Shown here one piece after another: positions 51,300 through 63,354 of a DNA stretch of 64,000 bases. The stretch is from contig JALDNG010000006.1 in assembly GCA_024349245.1 (NCBI GenBank), forward strand, positions 2,108,001 to 2,172,000, given 5' to 3'. The stretch's first letter is position 1. Each line of letters opens with the position of its first letter. Both the position numbers and the translations under genes were made by a program. This DNA is from Neodontobutis hainanensis (lineage: Eukaryota; Chordata; Actinopteri; Gobiiformes; Odontobutidae). The notes under the pieces are model-generated. The model saw only the letters and a list, made by a program, of their open reading frames with translations, was not told the origin of the DNA and ran no database searches.

Positions 51300-52419
51300 T
51301 TTTTTCAGGTTATAATGCAGCTCTCTGATGTACTAGGAACTATTTGAGTTTTGATGGTGACTGTTAACTGTGAAAAGCCTTGTTTGAAAACTGATTATTA
51401 TTGAATTTGGTTGAAACTCGATGACTGTAACATCTGTTTAATGTGTTATCATACACCGTATGTGTGATTAATGTCTCTATGTAATGTAGTTAAAAGGCAC
51501 AAGTTTAAGCCCATAAGGGAGTGTGGTGGCGAGAACTATGTAATCTGCAAAAAGCCACAACTCCACACACATCTATCATTAAGACTGCCTCTAAAATATT
51601 CAACCTGTTGGACCTTTGTTAGCTGTAACAATGCTTGTCTGGCCAGACCACTCAAGTCTGAAGACACGCTTCTTCTCAGGGAGATGTTAGTCTATACTGT
51701 GACGATTATGTTTGTCTGTCCTATTTGTCATTTTTCCCAAAAACATATTCTTATAATTTTTTTGAACCTTTGTAAAAAAAAATGGATATTTGACACACAT
51801 TTTGACCAGTCAGTGCAACTTGAAAATGAAAACATAATCTGTGGGTGGATGTTTCATGACATTCTTGTGGTAAGGCAGCCTCACCTTCACAGTATGATAG
51901 AGGGTAGAGTTACTACTTATCAGTATAATAAATCTGATCTCAAAGAGGAGTGATTTGATAGTGTTTTCGAGGAATTATGATTAACTGATTGAGGTCTGTA
52001 GCCCATAACTTTTTATTTTATTATTTTATTTTTTTGCTAAATCACACTTTTGTATCCCTAACTCTAGGTATAAACAAAACCCCAGAGCAGGGTTAGTTTA
52101 TTAAACACATATAAATTTGATTAAACTACATTAAATGAAAATCTTGTTGAGAAAATAGAAGAGGTTACAGTCAATCCTTTAAGACACACTGCACAGACTT
52201 AATGGTAAAGGAAGGGTTATCTTTCTACCGCTTAGTCACTTGTGCACATCAGTGGAAACTTCTTCAAAGGACGAGTGGAAAACAGAGGTAGAGATGGTGG
52301 AATATGGTAATGGTGACAGGACATGCCCTCGACCCTCCATCCTCCTCTTCCTCCTGGTTGTCGTGTTTCTCCTTCACTCAGCGTCCATCCCTGTTGCTGT
52401 CGTCCCTGTCCACCTTGCG
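51300..52419. other. Non-coding AT-rich stretch, nothing recognised
   Basis: AT-rich DNA carrying the longest non-repetitive plus-strand frame of the window (51471-51953, 160 codons). It has no recognised domain and no splice or promoter context, so it is treated as chance. Confidence 0.5.
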
Positions 52420-52970
52420 GCTGCCTATTAGAGCCACCGGGGGCACATTCTTTGACAGATAATTTGTTAAGTAAATGAAACAGATGTCTTGTTGCAAGTT
52501 GTTTTTCTCTCTGTTTTGGGGGGATGGTGACTTGTCTCCCGTGGGGGAAGAGGATGGGTGGCAGAGGGAGAGAATATCGTCCAGGGGGTCACACAAAATT
52601 CACCCCAGGGGTAGTTTGGAACGAAGAGGAATAACAAGGACCGGCGAAGTGCCTAGGGAGCCACAAACATCATTCACATCTTCCCATAATCATCAAGGCC
52701 ATGCTAGGATGCCTCCTTAATTTACATAATACCGTCCCGACACTTTTACTTGTGCGATCCATCACGGGATGAGGGCCCAACTCTCCTCTGTTCTCTTCTT
52801 CTCCCCTCCGTCGTTCTTCCTCCTTCTGATTGTGTCTTGTGTTTATCTGCCCAAGCACAAAAGATTGATTCCCCGCTGTTTCTACCCCTTATGTTCAGCA
52901 GATATGAATTTTCACGGGATGATGAAGCACCGAGTCAGCTAATAATAAACAGAAAACACATATTCAAAAA
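52420..52970. promoter_or_regulatory. Candidate conserved non-coding elements
   Basis: Three balanced patches: 52425-52500 (CTATTAGAGCCACC, GATAATTTG, GTAAATGAAAC), 52675-52745 (CCATAATCATC, CTTAATTTACATAATACCG) and 52855-52960 (AAGATTGATTCCCC, GATATGAATTTTC, GAGTCAGCTAATAATAAAC). G-rich filler lies between. Inference only. Confidence 0.27.
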
Positions 52971-55484
52971 GCAGAGGGAACAGAGGAGGGGAGAGGTGTC
53001 TGTCTGGGTTTGGATGATGAGGAGAGATGAATGGTTAAGAGACTCAGGAAGGTACTGGGAAGAAAGTCAAATTAAAAATGCAGGGTTTTTTGTACCTCCT
53101 CCTCTCCCCGTCACTACTTAAAAATTTTATTGTTTCACAGACAGGAGGAGGGGGCTGTGGAGAAATGACAAAGAGGGGACTGAGAGACACACAATGCTGT
53201 TTGTGTCTCTGTCAGCCGTAGACAGATCTACCCAGACCCCGCCAGGTCAGCGATGCCACAGAGGACAAGGATAAGCCACTGTTTAGGCAAAATGAGCAAT
53301 AAGATCAGAACAATTCACTTTAAGGCTAAAAACAGAACCAAGATAAACTCTACACACCTTTAGACATAATAAATATACAATTTTATATAACAAATATTGT
53401 ATACATAATATACAATATTCAAACAAGAAATTCTAGTCTGCATTAAATGACAAAGAATTAATCGAGTTAGACCGATACCCTAAAAATGTTCAAGTGACAG
53501 CCACTGTGCTGATTGGAGTGTATATGGGGAAAATATAAAATAGTGTGGTGCATTTTTTTAAATGGGCATATACAGCAGACACACAGGACCTAGAAGGAAG
53601 AAAGAAGGCTATAACATGGAGCAAAAGGCATTTAGAGCTGTTCACACAGGGATGTTTTAGCTGCTGTTTTGTTAGCATTTGGTTTTCATTACCTTGAGCT
53701 TATTACATGTGGAACAATGCTCAAAAATACTACATAAATTGTATGTACACTGTAAATTTTTGATGGGTTTGCAGTGGAGTATTGGGTTATATTGCCAAGG
53801 AAATGTTATAATAATAGACAGACGAGCTATTTCATAGATACAAGTGCAGTTAAACTAAGGACAAACGTTTGTATCTGCTTCCTGTCTACACTTTAAATGT
53901 TTTATGCCGGTAGTTTTCCACATGCGCCAGAACAAATAAACTAAAATTCCAATAATGTGTATTGAAAATGCACCAAACATTAAAGTAAGTTTTGTCACAC
54001 ACTTTAGCTGTAAGCACTTAGCCATGGTGAATATAAACGTTTGACCTTTGAGGTACATGTAAAAGATCTCCCTTTGCAGCATAAATGCTCTTATGTAAAG
54101 CTGGGCTCTTCAGTGATCCTACACACTTCTTTCAATTGACTGTGACTGAATTGACAACATACCTTGGTATTCAACATATTGCCACATTACTTCTGCCAGC
54201 AAACTGCAGTGTATGTGTCGGAGCTAGAAATGTCAGTATTAGGGCAGGGGCATTGTAAGTCAAGGCAGATGCCACAGAGCAGCAGCAGCAGTATATTTCA
54301 CTCATACTGATCTCATGCTTTCTGACAGTAATGGTACTTATGGTAATGTCCTCTGTGAACCAGACATGGCCCTGTGCGCTCACGAAAACGGCACATAGCT
54401 CCCAGAACCCACTCTGATTTAACACCGGAGAATACAAGCCCACATTGCTGGATATTGAAATTTTAAATTTTGAATTCTCCAGTGCTGTCAGTGACACGGT
54501 CTTAACTAAACATTTGGGATTTTTAACACCTGCACTCTAAGGACTATTAACATGAATTCACTGTAAGAATAAAGTCCAAGTATTATCCAAATTGAACTAT
54601 ACAGAATACATTAAACAATAAATGAATTAGATATAAAGGGATGTGAAAAAAATAAATTAATCAAAAATCTATTATTGTAGCACCTCACAAAAGCCAGAGT
54701 TGAATCAAAGTGTTTGTGCAAAGGCTTTGGATACATACATGAACAAACTACAGCATATGCCTTTGTTAGAGCCTATTCTTACAAATGAGAAGAATATAGT
54801 AAATAATGTACATTTCCATGGTTTTAAGTAACTGCAGCAAAATGTTCAATCAACGGTCCATCATTAAAATATTATATCAATGGTCCCCCCTAAAATGTTA
54901 TTTAGCCCAAAGCATTATTTGCTATAACTCTCTGTCCCATTGAAGCATAGCTGAGTTAGTTCCTCTGTGGTCTCCAGGATAAACCAATCAGCAGGGATGT
55001 CACTAAGATTTAAACATGGTAGGATGACATTGAGATAAATGTTTTTAAGACTATTGTCTAATTCAGGACTAAATCAGGACTCCAAACTAAATGACTGAAT
55101 CCAAACTAAACAAAATGTTAAAAAAAACAGGGCTTAATTGGGGCCAAAAAGAAGAAGTAGAGTAGCTCCCACAGCTGCACACAATTCAAATACTTTAACT
55201 GAACTAACCATCTGTAATCTTTGTTTTCCATCATTTACAAACAGTGACAAGCAGTTGAGCGTTTGGTCAGTGAACTAAAAGGCCAAAACAAAAGCTGACC
55301 TTTAAATAATTGTAATAATAATTGTTAATATTGGCCTAATAAATAATATTAAGATTTTTGGGAGAGTTTTGGGGAGCTGAATAGGGGAAGTAGGTGAAGT
55401 TCATTTAAAGGATGAATAAAAATTATATAAAAATACATTTAGACACTCTCTGAACGAGTACAATGCCATAGATGGAACCCTCTC
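52971..55484. other. Non-coding AT-rich stretch, nothing recognised
   Basis: AT-rich sequence with no recognised repeat, RNA or exon; minus-strand frames near 54171-54497 have no family resemblance. Confidence 0.5.
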
Positions 55485-55770
55485 AGCTCCACTGTTCTCC
55501 CGGCTCCCTCACTCAGAGGTGAAATAAGATTGTCACTCTGATGTGTCCGCTCCCTCTTGATGAGTTTGGGAATAAATATGCAAAAAAGAGAGCTTCATGG
55601 CAGAGAAAGAAAGTAGGGGGAGAAAAAAAAGAGGCAATCAAGGATAGCCGTGGTCCCTGGCTGGACTATAAATCTCTGTCTGTTTCAATCGCCGCTGTGG
55701 CCGAAACGGTGTAAAATTCGAGCGGGGATGTCATCAATTTCTGTTAGCTCCTCTGTCCCTTTCTGTGCCG
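55485..55770. promoter_or_regulatory. Candidate conserved non-coding element
   Basis: Balanced island with GGTGAAATAAGATTGTC, GGGAATAAATATGCAAAAAA (octamer-like), CAATCGCCGCTGTGG, CGAAACGGTG and GTCATCAATTTC. CpG-containing words are rare elsewhere, making the block stand out. Confidence 0.3.
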
Positions 55771-57169
55771 GTCGGCAGGCGGCCGTGATGGATTGATTTT
55801 GTCACTTGTGCTCAGTTCACAGTATGTTAACATGGAAGGGCAGAGTTGGGTTATGGAGAGAGGGTTATTAGTGGCTTGCTTGTGACTGGACTTTTCTCCG
55901 TCTCTCTCCTCATGTGAGCATCTCTCCCTCTGTCTCCTGTCGCTGTCAGTCTGCCTTACACTCAATATACTCCCTCTACCATTCATCACAGCTCATTCCC
56001 CTCCACATCTGCATCCACTTTATCTCTGCATACCTGCACCTATCCCCTCTTATCTAACCCTACCTGCACCTATTGCATACAGCTGTGTCAGCCTACTTCC
56101 AAACAACTTTTTTTTCTTCACTTTTTCTACTTTAGTATGCACTAAAGTAAATGTATAGTAAATTTGATGATTATCTTGACCAAATCTTGACCACCAATAA
56201 AATTACATCAAAAAGAGATTTCAGTCTAAATTATATCTGCAATATATAATCTTTGCATCATTGAACATCTAGTATGTAATACAAATGTACCTATTCAACT
56301 TTTTTGTTGTGCTACATTTTGAGATCTTTTCCACTCAAATTAATCACTTGGACTTTTGAGGTCATAATTCAATTGTATAATGTCACAATTTGACCTCAAC
56401 AATTGGCTGAAAAAATTAGAAGACCCACCCCCTTGACCAGAGACCTTTTTGTAATCATTGACAAGAAAGAGAGTTTATAGTATGTAGAAATTTTGGAAAG
56501 AAGTTCATAACTTTTTGTTTGACTGTAAATAATCTTAATGACTGAATGCACAAGATTATCTTACAATGTGTCAGAACATTTCTTATTAATGTAGACTGTA
56601 CTATTACTGCCCATGTACCAGCATATGAGGATCTAATATTTATCACCTTTTTGGTAAATATTTGTTTAATGTTCCTGCTTAAGTAGAGTAAAAACACACT
56701 AATGTACACCCATCTTGCCAGTGTTTGTATTGTGCTGCATTATGCCTGTTTTGTTCCAGATATGTCACTTAGACTAGAGCATGGAGATAATAGAATCTTA
56801 TCACATATCATATCAATTTGACAAAACCCAGTGTGTTTTATCCATGTGGATGTGTCCTGCTGGGAGCTTTAGTTTGTCACAGTTTCTGGCTGATTATAAG
56901 GTTCAGTGTGACTTTGACTGGCTTTTTCCTTTAATCAGCTTTTACACTCAGTCCTAAATGCAGGAAGTAAGTCAGAGCGGCTTTAAGACGAACGGCCCCA
57001 TGTCACAGTGTAATCGGCATCAGAAATCTTTGTCCCACTCCAGCATTAGCAGTTTTACTTGCTGAAACAGGATGTTGAGGGTCATTTCTCAGTTTGCAAG
57101 CTGCACTTTCTGATACTGCAGAGCTCTGTACTTTTTTTTTCTATTTGTCTGTATGTGACTTTGTTGTCT
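55771..57169. other. Non-coding stretch, little recognised
   Basis: Mixed then AT-rich DNA. A 9-bp perfect inverted repeat (TACTTTAGT/ACTAAAGTA, 56128-56149, 4-base loop) is the only structural feature noted. Confidence 0.45.
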
Positions 57170-57500
57170 GCAGCTTTCGTCTTGACTCAGACGTCTGGGT
57201 GGTGGGCGGTATCAGGGTGGGGGTGACTCTCTTCGCTCAGTCATGCTTTGAAGGTTTTACGAGTACTTATGGAAAGTATAAATTTCTCGGGCAGCGCTGA
57301 GCTGCAACCAAACGGTGCTTGACGGCGGCGTCAGTGTAACGGCCGCAGCAGTTAGCCTGACAGCAAATTGATTAGAATAATTCAAATGTGATGAATAACT
57401 TTCATCATGTAACCACATAGTCCAGTGAGTGCACCATTCGTTAGGGCCGCCAGGGTTTATGATAGGACTGTGCACTGGAGAGAGACAACACATCAAGGAT
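57170..57500. promoter_or_regulatory. Candidate conserved non-coding element
   Basis: CpG-containing block (CTTGACGGCGGCGTCAG, GTAACGGCCGCAGC near 57336) followed by homeodomain-like ATTGATTAGAATAATTC near 57367 and ATGTGATGAATAAC. No coding support. Confidence 0.28.
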
Positions 57501-57889
57501 AGGCATTACAACTAACATCTTTGTTGCAAATGGAAATGGCACACACACTATCTATGACAATTGTCATGAAAACTGTCACTGTTAGGAGTTGTGCCACTGT
57601 TTTTTTAGGATTTGTGTCCACACATTAAAGTAAATGGGACTGATATTCAGTGTCGTAAGTGTGGTGTGAGGATGGAAATGATGGAGAGTGATTGTACTGC
57701 TGTTGGAACATCCGTGGAATTATACTGCCTCACCAAATGTAGAATATCACCAGACAAAAGGGCAAAGGTCATGCATTAACATCTTGAAGGATGCTGCTTT
57801 AAAAGGACAGTTGGCATAACTGTAAATTTAAGGCATGCCTCTATTCTAATGACACATTTTACTGCATTAATGAATGCAGATATGTTGCA

Positions 57890-58053
57890 TTTTCTGATAA
57901 TCCAAATTATTATCAGAAAACCTAAACTCTGAGACTTTATGTTTTTCTAAACTCTCACAGTTTAGAAAAACCTAAAAAAAATAGATACTTTTGGTATGTA
58001 TACTTCAGATATATAAAAAGTATGTATCTGAAGTTATACTTTCAGATACATAC
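57890..58053. repeat. Cluster of three tandem hairpins
   Basis: Stem 1: TTTTCTGATAAT (57890-57901) with its exact inverse at 57909-57920, loop 7. Stem 2: GTTTTTCTAAACT (57941-57953) with its exact inverse at 57959-57971, loop 5. Stem 3: GTATGTATCTGAA (58020-58032) with its exact inverse at 58041-58053, loop 8; an alternative pairing uses ATACTTCAGATAT just upstream. Three perfect stems of 12-13 bp in 164 bases are far beyond what neighbouring AT-rich DNA shows. No open frame or known transposon covers it. Confidence 0.9.
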
Positions 58054-58369
58054 AAGTGGAAATAATACCAGAGAAAAAAATCCGTCTAAGTGCTTGTAAT
58101 AGAGTTACTTCTGTGAACTGGGCCTATTTTAAAGAGTATGATTCCATTCTTTATATTTACTGTAGATTAAAAAACTATTTTCTGCAAAAAGAGTTGTTTT
58201 AGTTTATCAAATGAAAAAAAAAAGATTTTAACCAAAATTTCAGCCCACAGGAATAAATGTTGAATTTTCTGGACAATATCCATTCTACAGCACAAATGTC
58301 TCAGTGGCAGGTATGGTCTTGAGTTTATCTGATAAATTGTTGAACATTATTCCAGAAGAATAACATTCG
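58054..58369. other. Non-coding AT-rich stretch
   Basis: AT-rich filler between the hairpin cluster and the next candidate island; nothing recognised. Confidence 0.5.
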
Positions 58370-58560
58370 AGAGCAGCTAAAGTGCTCCATTAAATTAATA
58401 ATTCCACTGTCCCGACAGTCGCGAGCTTAGAAATCCACACAAATGTGGCTAAGATTAAAAGCTCAGAGTGATTTAAAGGCTACTTCACTAAAGACTGTGC
58501 ATCTGAGAGTCCACGTGTTTTTCGGCGAGCTGTTATCATTTTGACTAAAGAGACACATTT
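58370..58560. promoter_or_regulatory. Candidate conserved non-coding element
   Basis: CATTAAATTAATAATTCC near 58389, CCCGACAGTCGCGAGC near 58412, GGCTAAGATTAAAAGC and CGGCGAGCTGTTATC. Homeodomain-like cores sit next to CpG-containing words in unique sequence. Inference. Confidence 0.3.
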
Positions 58561-58877
58561 CCTGTAACTTTTAAAGTAATAATCAGTGACATTTTCATAT
58601 GAATAAATGTCAGTTTTGCTGCTTTTCTGTCAGTGATTGCTATTACACAGCAGGAAGTCAACCTATAGCCAGTTCATGAAAGCTTTTACATCTGCTGGTA
58701 TAAACAACCAATGTGTGGAAGACTATCTTTGTAAAACAACAGATTTTACAAGAGGTTTACACAAGTCAATTTGTGTTGTTTTTTCTGTGCTGTATATATT
58801 TGGGCATTTAAAAATGTAAAGTTTTGTGTTTTTTGACCAAATAAAATATATTTTAAAGATTACTCTTGTCTGCCGAA

Positions 58878-59306
58878 ACATTCATTCTTTTTCTACTGCT
58901 TAGTCCCATTAGGGGTCGCAATTGACTTGAGCCTATCCAAGCAGCTTTGGGCCTGGACAATGGCCAGTTAGTCGCAGGGCTGACACTTAGAGACAGTGAC
59001 AGACAACACTCTCACTAGGGACACTTTAGAGTTGCCAATTAACCTACACTCCTCACAGAAAGAGCATGAAAGTCCGTTTGAGTCAGCCAGGGTTTGAACT
59101 CATGACCTTTCTGCATTTACATTTATTCATTTAGCAGACGCTTTTATCCAAAGCGACTCTACAATAATTATTGGAGGCAAGGTGGGTGTCTTGCCCAAGG
59201 ACACAACAACAGTATAGAGTGAGAATCGAACCACCTACCTTCTGCTTGAAGGACGACTGCTCTACCCACTGAGCTACTGAGTCTTGCTGTGAGGAGTGCT
59301 AACCAC
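58878..59306 (+). repeat. Dispersed acanthomorph-type repeat, copy 2, split by a SINE
   Basis: Begins ACATTCATTC...CTACTGCTTAGTCC and AGGGGTCGCA, continues GACAATGGCCAGTTAGTCG, AGGGCTGACACTTAGAGACA, CTAGGGACACTTTAGAGTT and CCAATTAACCTACAC. It then skips about 95 bases present in copy 1 (the GTGGGAGGAAGCC part) and resumes TCCTCACAGAAAG. Its end is interrupted by the SINE at 59114-59282, after which CTTGCTGTGAGGAGTGCTAA closes the repeat. Confidence 0.85.
59114..59282 (-). mobile_element. tRNA-derived SINE nested in a dispersed repeat
   Basis: Reverse orientation: tail ATTTATTCATTTAGCAGACG and CTTTTATCCAAAGCGAC, central GTGTCTTGCCCAAGGACACA, B-box complement GAATCGAACC near 59223 and A-box complement CCACTGAGCTACTG near 59267. 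CTTTCTG (59107-59113) and CTTGCTG (59283-59289) flank it, matching at 6 of 7 positions, a plausible target-site duplication inside the host repeat. A near-complete copy missing only a few bases of the head. Confidence 0.92.
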
Positions 59307-60284
59307 TCTGGTTGAAGGGGTACTGAAGTTTTTTATGCAAAACCATCAAAGAGTCACGTAAAGGTGCATAAAGGTATTAATTTAGCGCACCTGCTGTCGT
59401 CCAAATGCTTAATAATCACAATGCACATGGACAAAGTCTTCAAATAAACACATTAGACACGGTCAAAAAGAATTCTACCTCTGCAGCGTTTAAAGTGTTA
59501 AGTACTAACACAGGGTAACAATACAGCACCACAAAGTGGCAGGAGGTGCACAAAGACAGACAGTTAAAAATGGTCCCTACAAAACTTATTTACCATGTGT
59601 ATGTGGCAGGTGTTACTTTAGGTTGATGATATAAATGTGGTAAGTGCAAATTTTGGCTTCAGCATAAGCCTAATCTGGATCTAATACGATCACTATTCGA
59701 CAGTTTCAACTTTTCTTTCTCTTCATCCACCAATAATGTTGTCAAAAAAAAATCACTTTTCTTTGAAGTTTAAGTAGATTTTGTAATGGATAAAACTTGA
59801 TTTACTACTTGTGAGGTACCTGGGGGGGGTCATGACTTTAGCAAGTTTTCATTATGTCTGCCAGCTCCTATTGCACCTGAAGGAAGCATTGCTTTCACTA
59901 CATGCCACTCAAACGCAGCAGTCCACCATCACACACATCTGCATTCTATGCAATTTGTCAGCAGCTGCATCTAGTTCCTCTATTGGCTGTTGCTGAGCAA
60001 CATACATGTCTCACAGACTATTTCCCATGATAAATTAGCTAGGCTGTTACTATGCCAACAGAATTTGTTACTTAATTAAACTGATTCGGATCACAATTGG
60101 CTGGAGGAGGGGTTGGGGTTTGCATACACACATAGGGGCAAAGGAAGTGAGATGAGACAGAGAATCCACTGAGGGATGACTGTTATTAGATTGGCTGAGA
60201 TATTGAAATGGTCAGGCTCCGCAGACAAGGGCAACAAAAGAAGGTGGAAAAAGAAAATACTAAAGTAAAAAAAAAAGGTCCCAT
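59307..60284. other. Non-coding stretch, nothing recognised
   Basis: Mixed AT-rich DNA with no recognised repeat, RNA or exon. Confidence 0.5.
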
Positions 60285-61000
60285 CTGGAATTAACGGCTT
60301 GACGCCTTCAGAGGTGATTCATTTTTTTTCTCTGTGTGCTCTTAAGAGAAATGTATTTTCCCTGACAACAAATGTGCTTTTTCTCCTGCTCTACTTTTAT
60401 TCAAATAAGCTGCTGGCAGGTCAGGCTGCTCAGGTGGCAAGTAACATAAGAAATCTGCTCCTGAAGAAAAACACAAGGCCTTTTGCTTATGCCGCACAAA
60501 ACAAGAGGTCAAACAGACTCATAATCTGCCAGTGTGTCAAAGAAAAACTGTTGATGGCCGTCTAATTCCACAGGCAGACACCTTTAATGTGTGGTTTGGT
60601 TTAAATGCCTACTGCCTTTTCTTGCTGAAGCTCTGCAGCTCAAGTGGTCCAGACAATTGCTATGTGTAGTGTAGCATGCGTCTCCATTGGGCTTTGACCA
60701 CTAAGCGTAGAAAAGAAAGAATGGCAGAACAATTTGGGCGTCAGAGCAAGACCAAACGGAGGGAAGCGGCGAGCATGTAATCTCCTAATTTGGAGCATCA
60801 CGGCGTCCGATCTGTGTGTTCAGCCTTACCTATAGCACTAGGCATGCTCTTATTTCCATAACTTCCTGACAAAACCATTTTGTCCTGCCTGATTGGGCCT
60901 ATTTGCATCGGACATCTCTTCTGCATATAGATTGATGGGTTTAATCAGCGAATCAGGGAGAGTGCTCAGACATCAATCAATGTCACAGCTCTCTGTCTTG
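60285..61000. promoter_or_regulatory. Candidate conserved non-coding elements
   Basis: 60285-60570 is a balanced block starting GGAATTAACGGCTTGACG. 60730-61000 contains GGAAGCGGCGAGCATGTAATC, CCTAATTTGGAGC, CGGCGTCCGATC, GGCCTATTTGCATCGG, AGATTGATGGGTTTAATCAGC and ACATCAATCAATGTC. The second block is the more convincing: unique sequence with CpG words and paired homeodomain-like cores. No exon support. Confidence 0.33.
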
Positions 61001-61330
61001 CTTTCAGTTGTAGTAGTAGTCTTTTTTTTTTCATTTTTGGTCACTCTCTTGGATTTGTTTCTGTGTGTAGAAAGATCTTTCACAAAATATATCTGGGAAT
61101 GCTAGGGAACAGGCCCAAAGGTGAGGGAGATCTCTTCCCATCCCCTCCCATACTGTGAACTGTGATGCAGTTAATTAAAACAGAAACAAGTGTCATTTAG
61201 TTAAAAATAAACCTGGCCAAAAATCAGCTTCCAAGTAACTTTTCTTAACCCACTTCCCGGCCCTAAAAATTAAACATCAGACAAGTTTTTTTTAAATCTA
61301 ACAACCATAACAAATGAATTACTGTTTTGT
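61001..61330. other. Non-coding AT-rich stretch
   Basis: AT-rich sequence; nothing recognised. Confidence 0.5.
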
Positions 61331-61391
61331 GATAATGTAAAGTGTCTTTGAGTGTATTTTAAAGAGCACGTTATAAATGTATTATTATTAA
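61331..61391 (+). repeat. Retroposon 3'-tail-like fragment ending in (ATT)n
   Basis: AATGTAAAGTGTCTTTGAGTG followed by TTATAAATGTATTATTATTA resembles the 3' end shared by many fish retroposons (GTAAAGCG.CTTTGAGTG ... GCTATATAAAT(ATT)n). Only the tail is present, as in a strongly 5'-truncated insertion. Class uncertain. Confidence 0.45.
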
Positions 61392-61779
61392 ATTACAATT
61401 GACTGCATGTCTGCCATTACCTGTTCATCAAGTATATTGTGACACACTTGTATTTTGATTGCTCTGTGTACAAAATCCACTCTTCCATCTGTTTGCAGCA
61501 GGTGTAAAATACCGGCAGATCATGCATGTCCAAGAATAATTTGTAATACAAATATGATTAAAATCAACTGTCAACAGCTATTCCATATCAATACACATTC
61601 TTTTAACTGGTGTACTTTCAATGCAAGGACATTTGAACTATAACACCTTTGCAACTGGGCTCCTTTAACACTTTGAGACATAATTAATACTGAAATCAAA
61701 TCCTAGCAGACCTTCAAGATTAAAGGTTACATAACACGTTTCATTATTATTGTAGATTTTTTTGCAAATTAACGCCCAA
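61392..61779. other. Non-coding AT-rich stretch
   Basis: AT-rich unique DNA; nothing recognised. Confidence 0.5.
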
Positions 61780-61865
61780 AGATTATAATATTATACATAT
61801 ACTGTATGTAAAATATTATAATCTCTCTGAACTCAAAATGTAACTGAAACGTTTTGAGTTCAGAG
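61780..61865. repeat. Two adjacent long hairpins
   Basis: Hairpin A: AGATTATAATATT (61780-61792) with its exact inverse at 61812-61824, extended inward after one mismatch by TACATA/TATGTA, loop 5. Hairpin B starts at the next base: CTCTGAACTCAAAA (61825-61838) with its exact inverse at 61852-61865, loop 13 and possible further pairing within it. The two stems abut with no spacer. Confidence 0.93.
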
Positions 61866-62134
61866 TCCAAGGGTCCTTTTTCTGCTTTTTTGAAGCAAGA
61901 GAGACATGCCATGTCAGGTCATCAAAAGGATCACTATACATCCATGCACATGTATTCCTTCACTTGGAAGCATCAGACAAACACAGACAGAGTGCTCCCT
62001 CCCCATCTGTGTTATCTACACCCCATGTATATGCAGCAGACAGGCCATGTGAGCTATGAGGAGGCTTGTCTGAAGAGCATTGCGTGTGCGTGTAGTGTGT
62101 GTGTGGGTGCGTAGATAGATGCAGGAATATGAAA

Positions 62135-62385
62135 CCTAACAATGAGCTGGCTGGACGGCTGGGCCCTTGGGACAGCAGACCAGCCTGGAGGAGTGTCCTG
62201 CGCCACAACCATCTACATCAATAGGATAAGGCAGCTCATTAAAAATCCCTCTGATATAGATTGATGTGTCTGGGCTGTCCGAGTGTCGCAGCAGGCTAAA
62301 GTGCATGCTGGGTAACGGCAAAAACACAGGGTCAAATATGGCTGGGGACAACTCGTGTATTCTCCTTCTATATGCACCATCTTCC
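62135..62385. promoter_or_regulatory. Candidate conserved non-coding element
   Basis: Balanced, non-repetitive block: CTAACAATGAGC, CAGCTCATTAAAAATCCC, TATAGATTGATGTGTC, GTCCGAGTGTCGCAGC, GCATGCTGGGTAACGGC. Open frames on both strands lack family features. Inference only. Confidence 0.3.
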
Positions 62386-63354
62386 TGTTCATGTACCAGC
62401 CTGTACAAAGGCATGAAAGTTTTCTTTGTATTTTTTTTTTTTTTATAAATGTGATTGCTGATTTTTAAGTGAGCCCAAACTGTAGGTTGGGTATTTCTCT
62501 AGTGGTTACTGATAGGTCAATAAATCCAAAACATACAGTAAATGTATAATATTGTATGTTATTTGGTTTGTATCTAAATAGTGCAGTGAACACAGATACA
62601 GATAGACATAGAGAAAGGGGAATGGCATGGAGCAAATGGACCCAAGCTGCAAATGAACCTGGGTCACTTGCTTATGTGGTATGCACTTTGTAAGGGGAGC
62701 CACTGAAGCACCCCAAACTGTGAGGTTTAAACACCTACTGTCCTTTTTACAGAAAATGAATGCCTGTATGTTTTCACATTTCATATTATCCCATTTGTTC
62801 TTACCAGGCATTGCTGAAAAAAACAGCCTTTCTGTGGTTACCTTCCTGGAAAAACAGCGCCTAAATTTTCCGCTCTCAGTGGGTCAGCCAATAAAAAATG
62901 GTGTCCATGTTCTGTGAGTCCTGTCATAACGTGCAGCTGACAAGACATCAGTTTAGCACTAGCCACAGTAAGAGATTTAACAATAGCTGCTCTGTTTCCC
63001 GGCTTTTTAGAGTCCAGACTTTCTGTGAGCATCATGTTATGTAGGGGAGACACTCCATACACACAAAGTATTCTGGGAAACAAAAGCTGGCATTTGAACA
63101 TGGATGGCCATAAATGATAGAGATTTGCAAATGGGTGCTATTCTCTGCTCTTGGCCACACATCCTTAGGCCTGATGCTGAATTATGAAACAAAACACTTT
63201 TAGGGTGAAAATATATACCAATCAAATATTTACGTCTTAGGAAATCTCCAGACAATGTCAGTGAAAAAAAAAATCACCCACAAAAAGAGTGTGTGTGTAG
63301 AAACACACTAGTTTGCCAATTAGAGCAGAAGCTGACCATCCTGTAAATATTTAA
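62386..63354. other. Non-coding stretch, nothing recognised
   Basis: Mixed AT-rich sequence with a T run near 62430-62443. No repeat family, RNA or exon was recognised. Confidence 0.5.

Noticed and set aside
51471..51953. 160-codon plus-strand frame
   Set aside because: Same reasoning: no recognisable family, no supporting signals, AT-rich codons. Would be reconsidered if RNA-seq or homology appeared.
52434..52447. CTCF core at CCACCGGGGGCAC
   Set aside because: On careful alignment it is one base short of the consensus and fits poorly.
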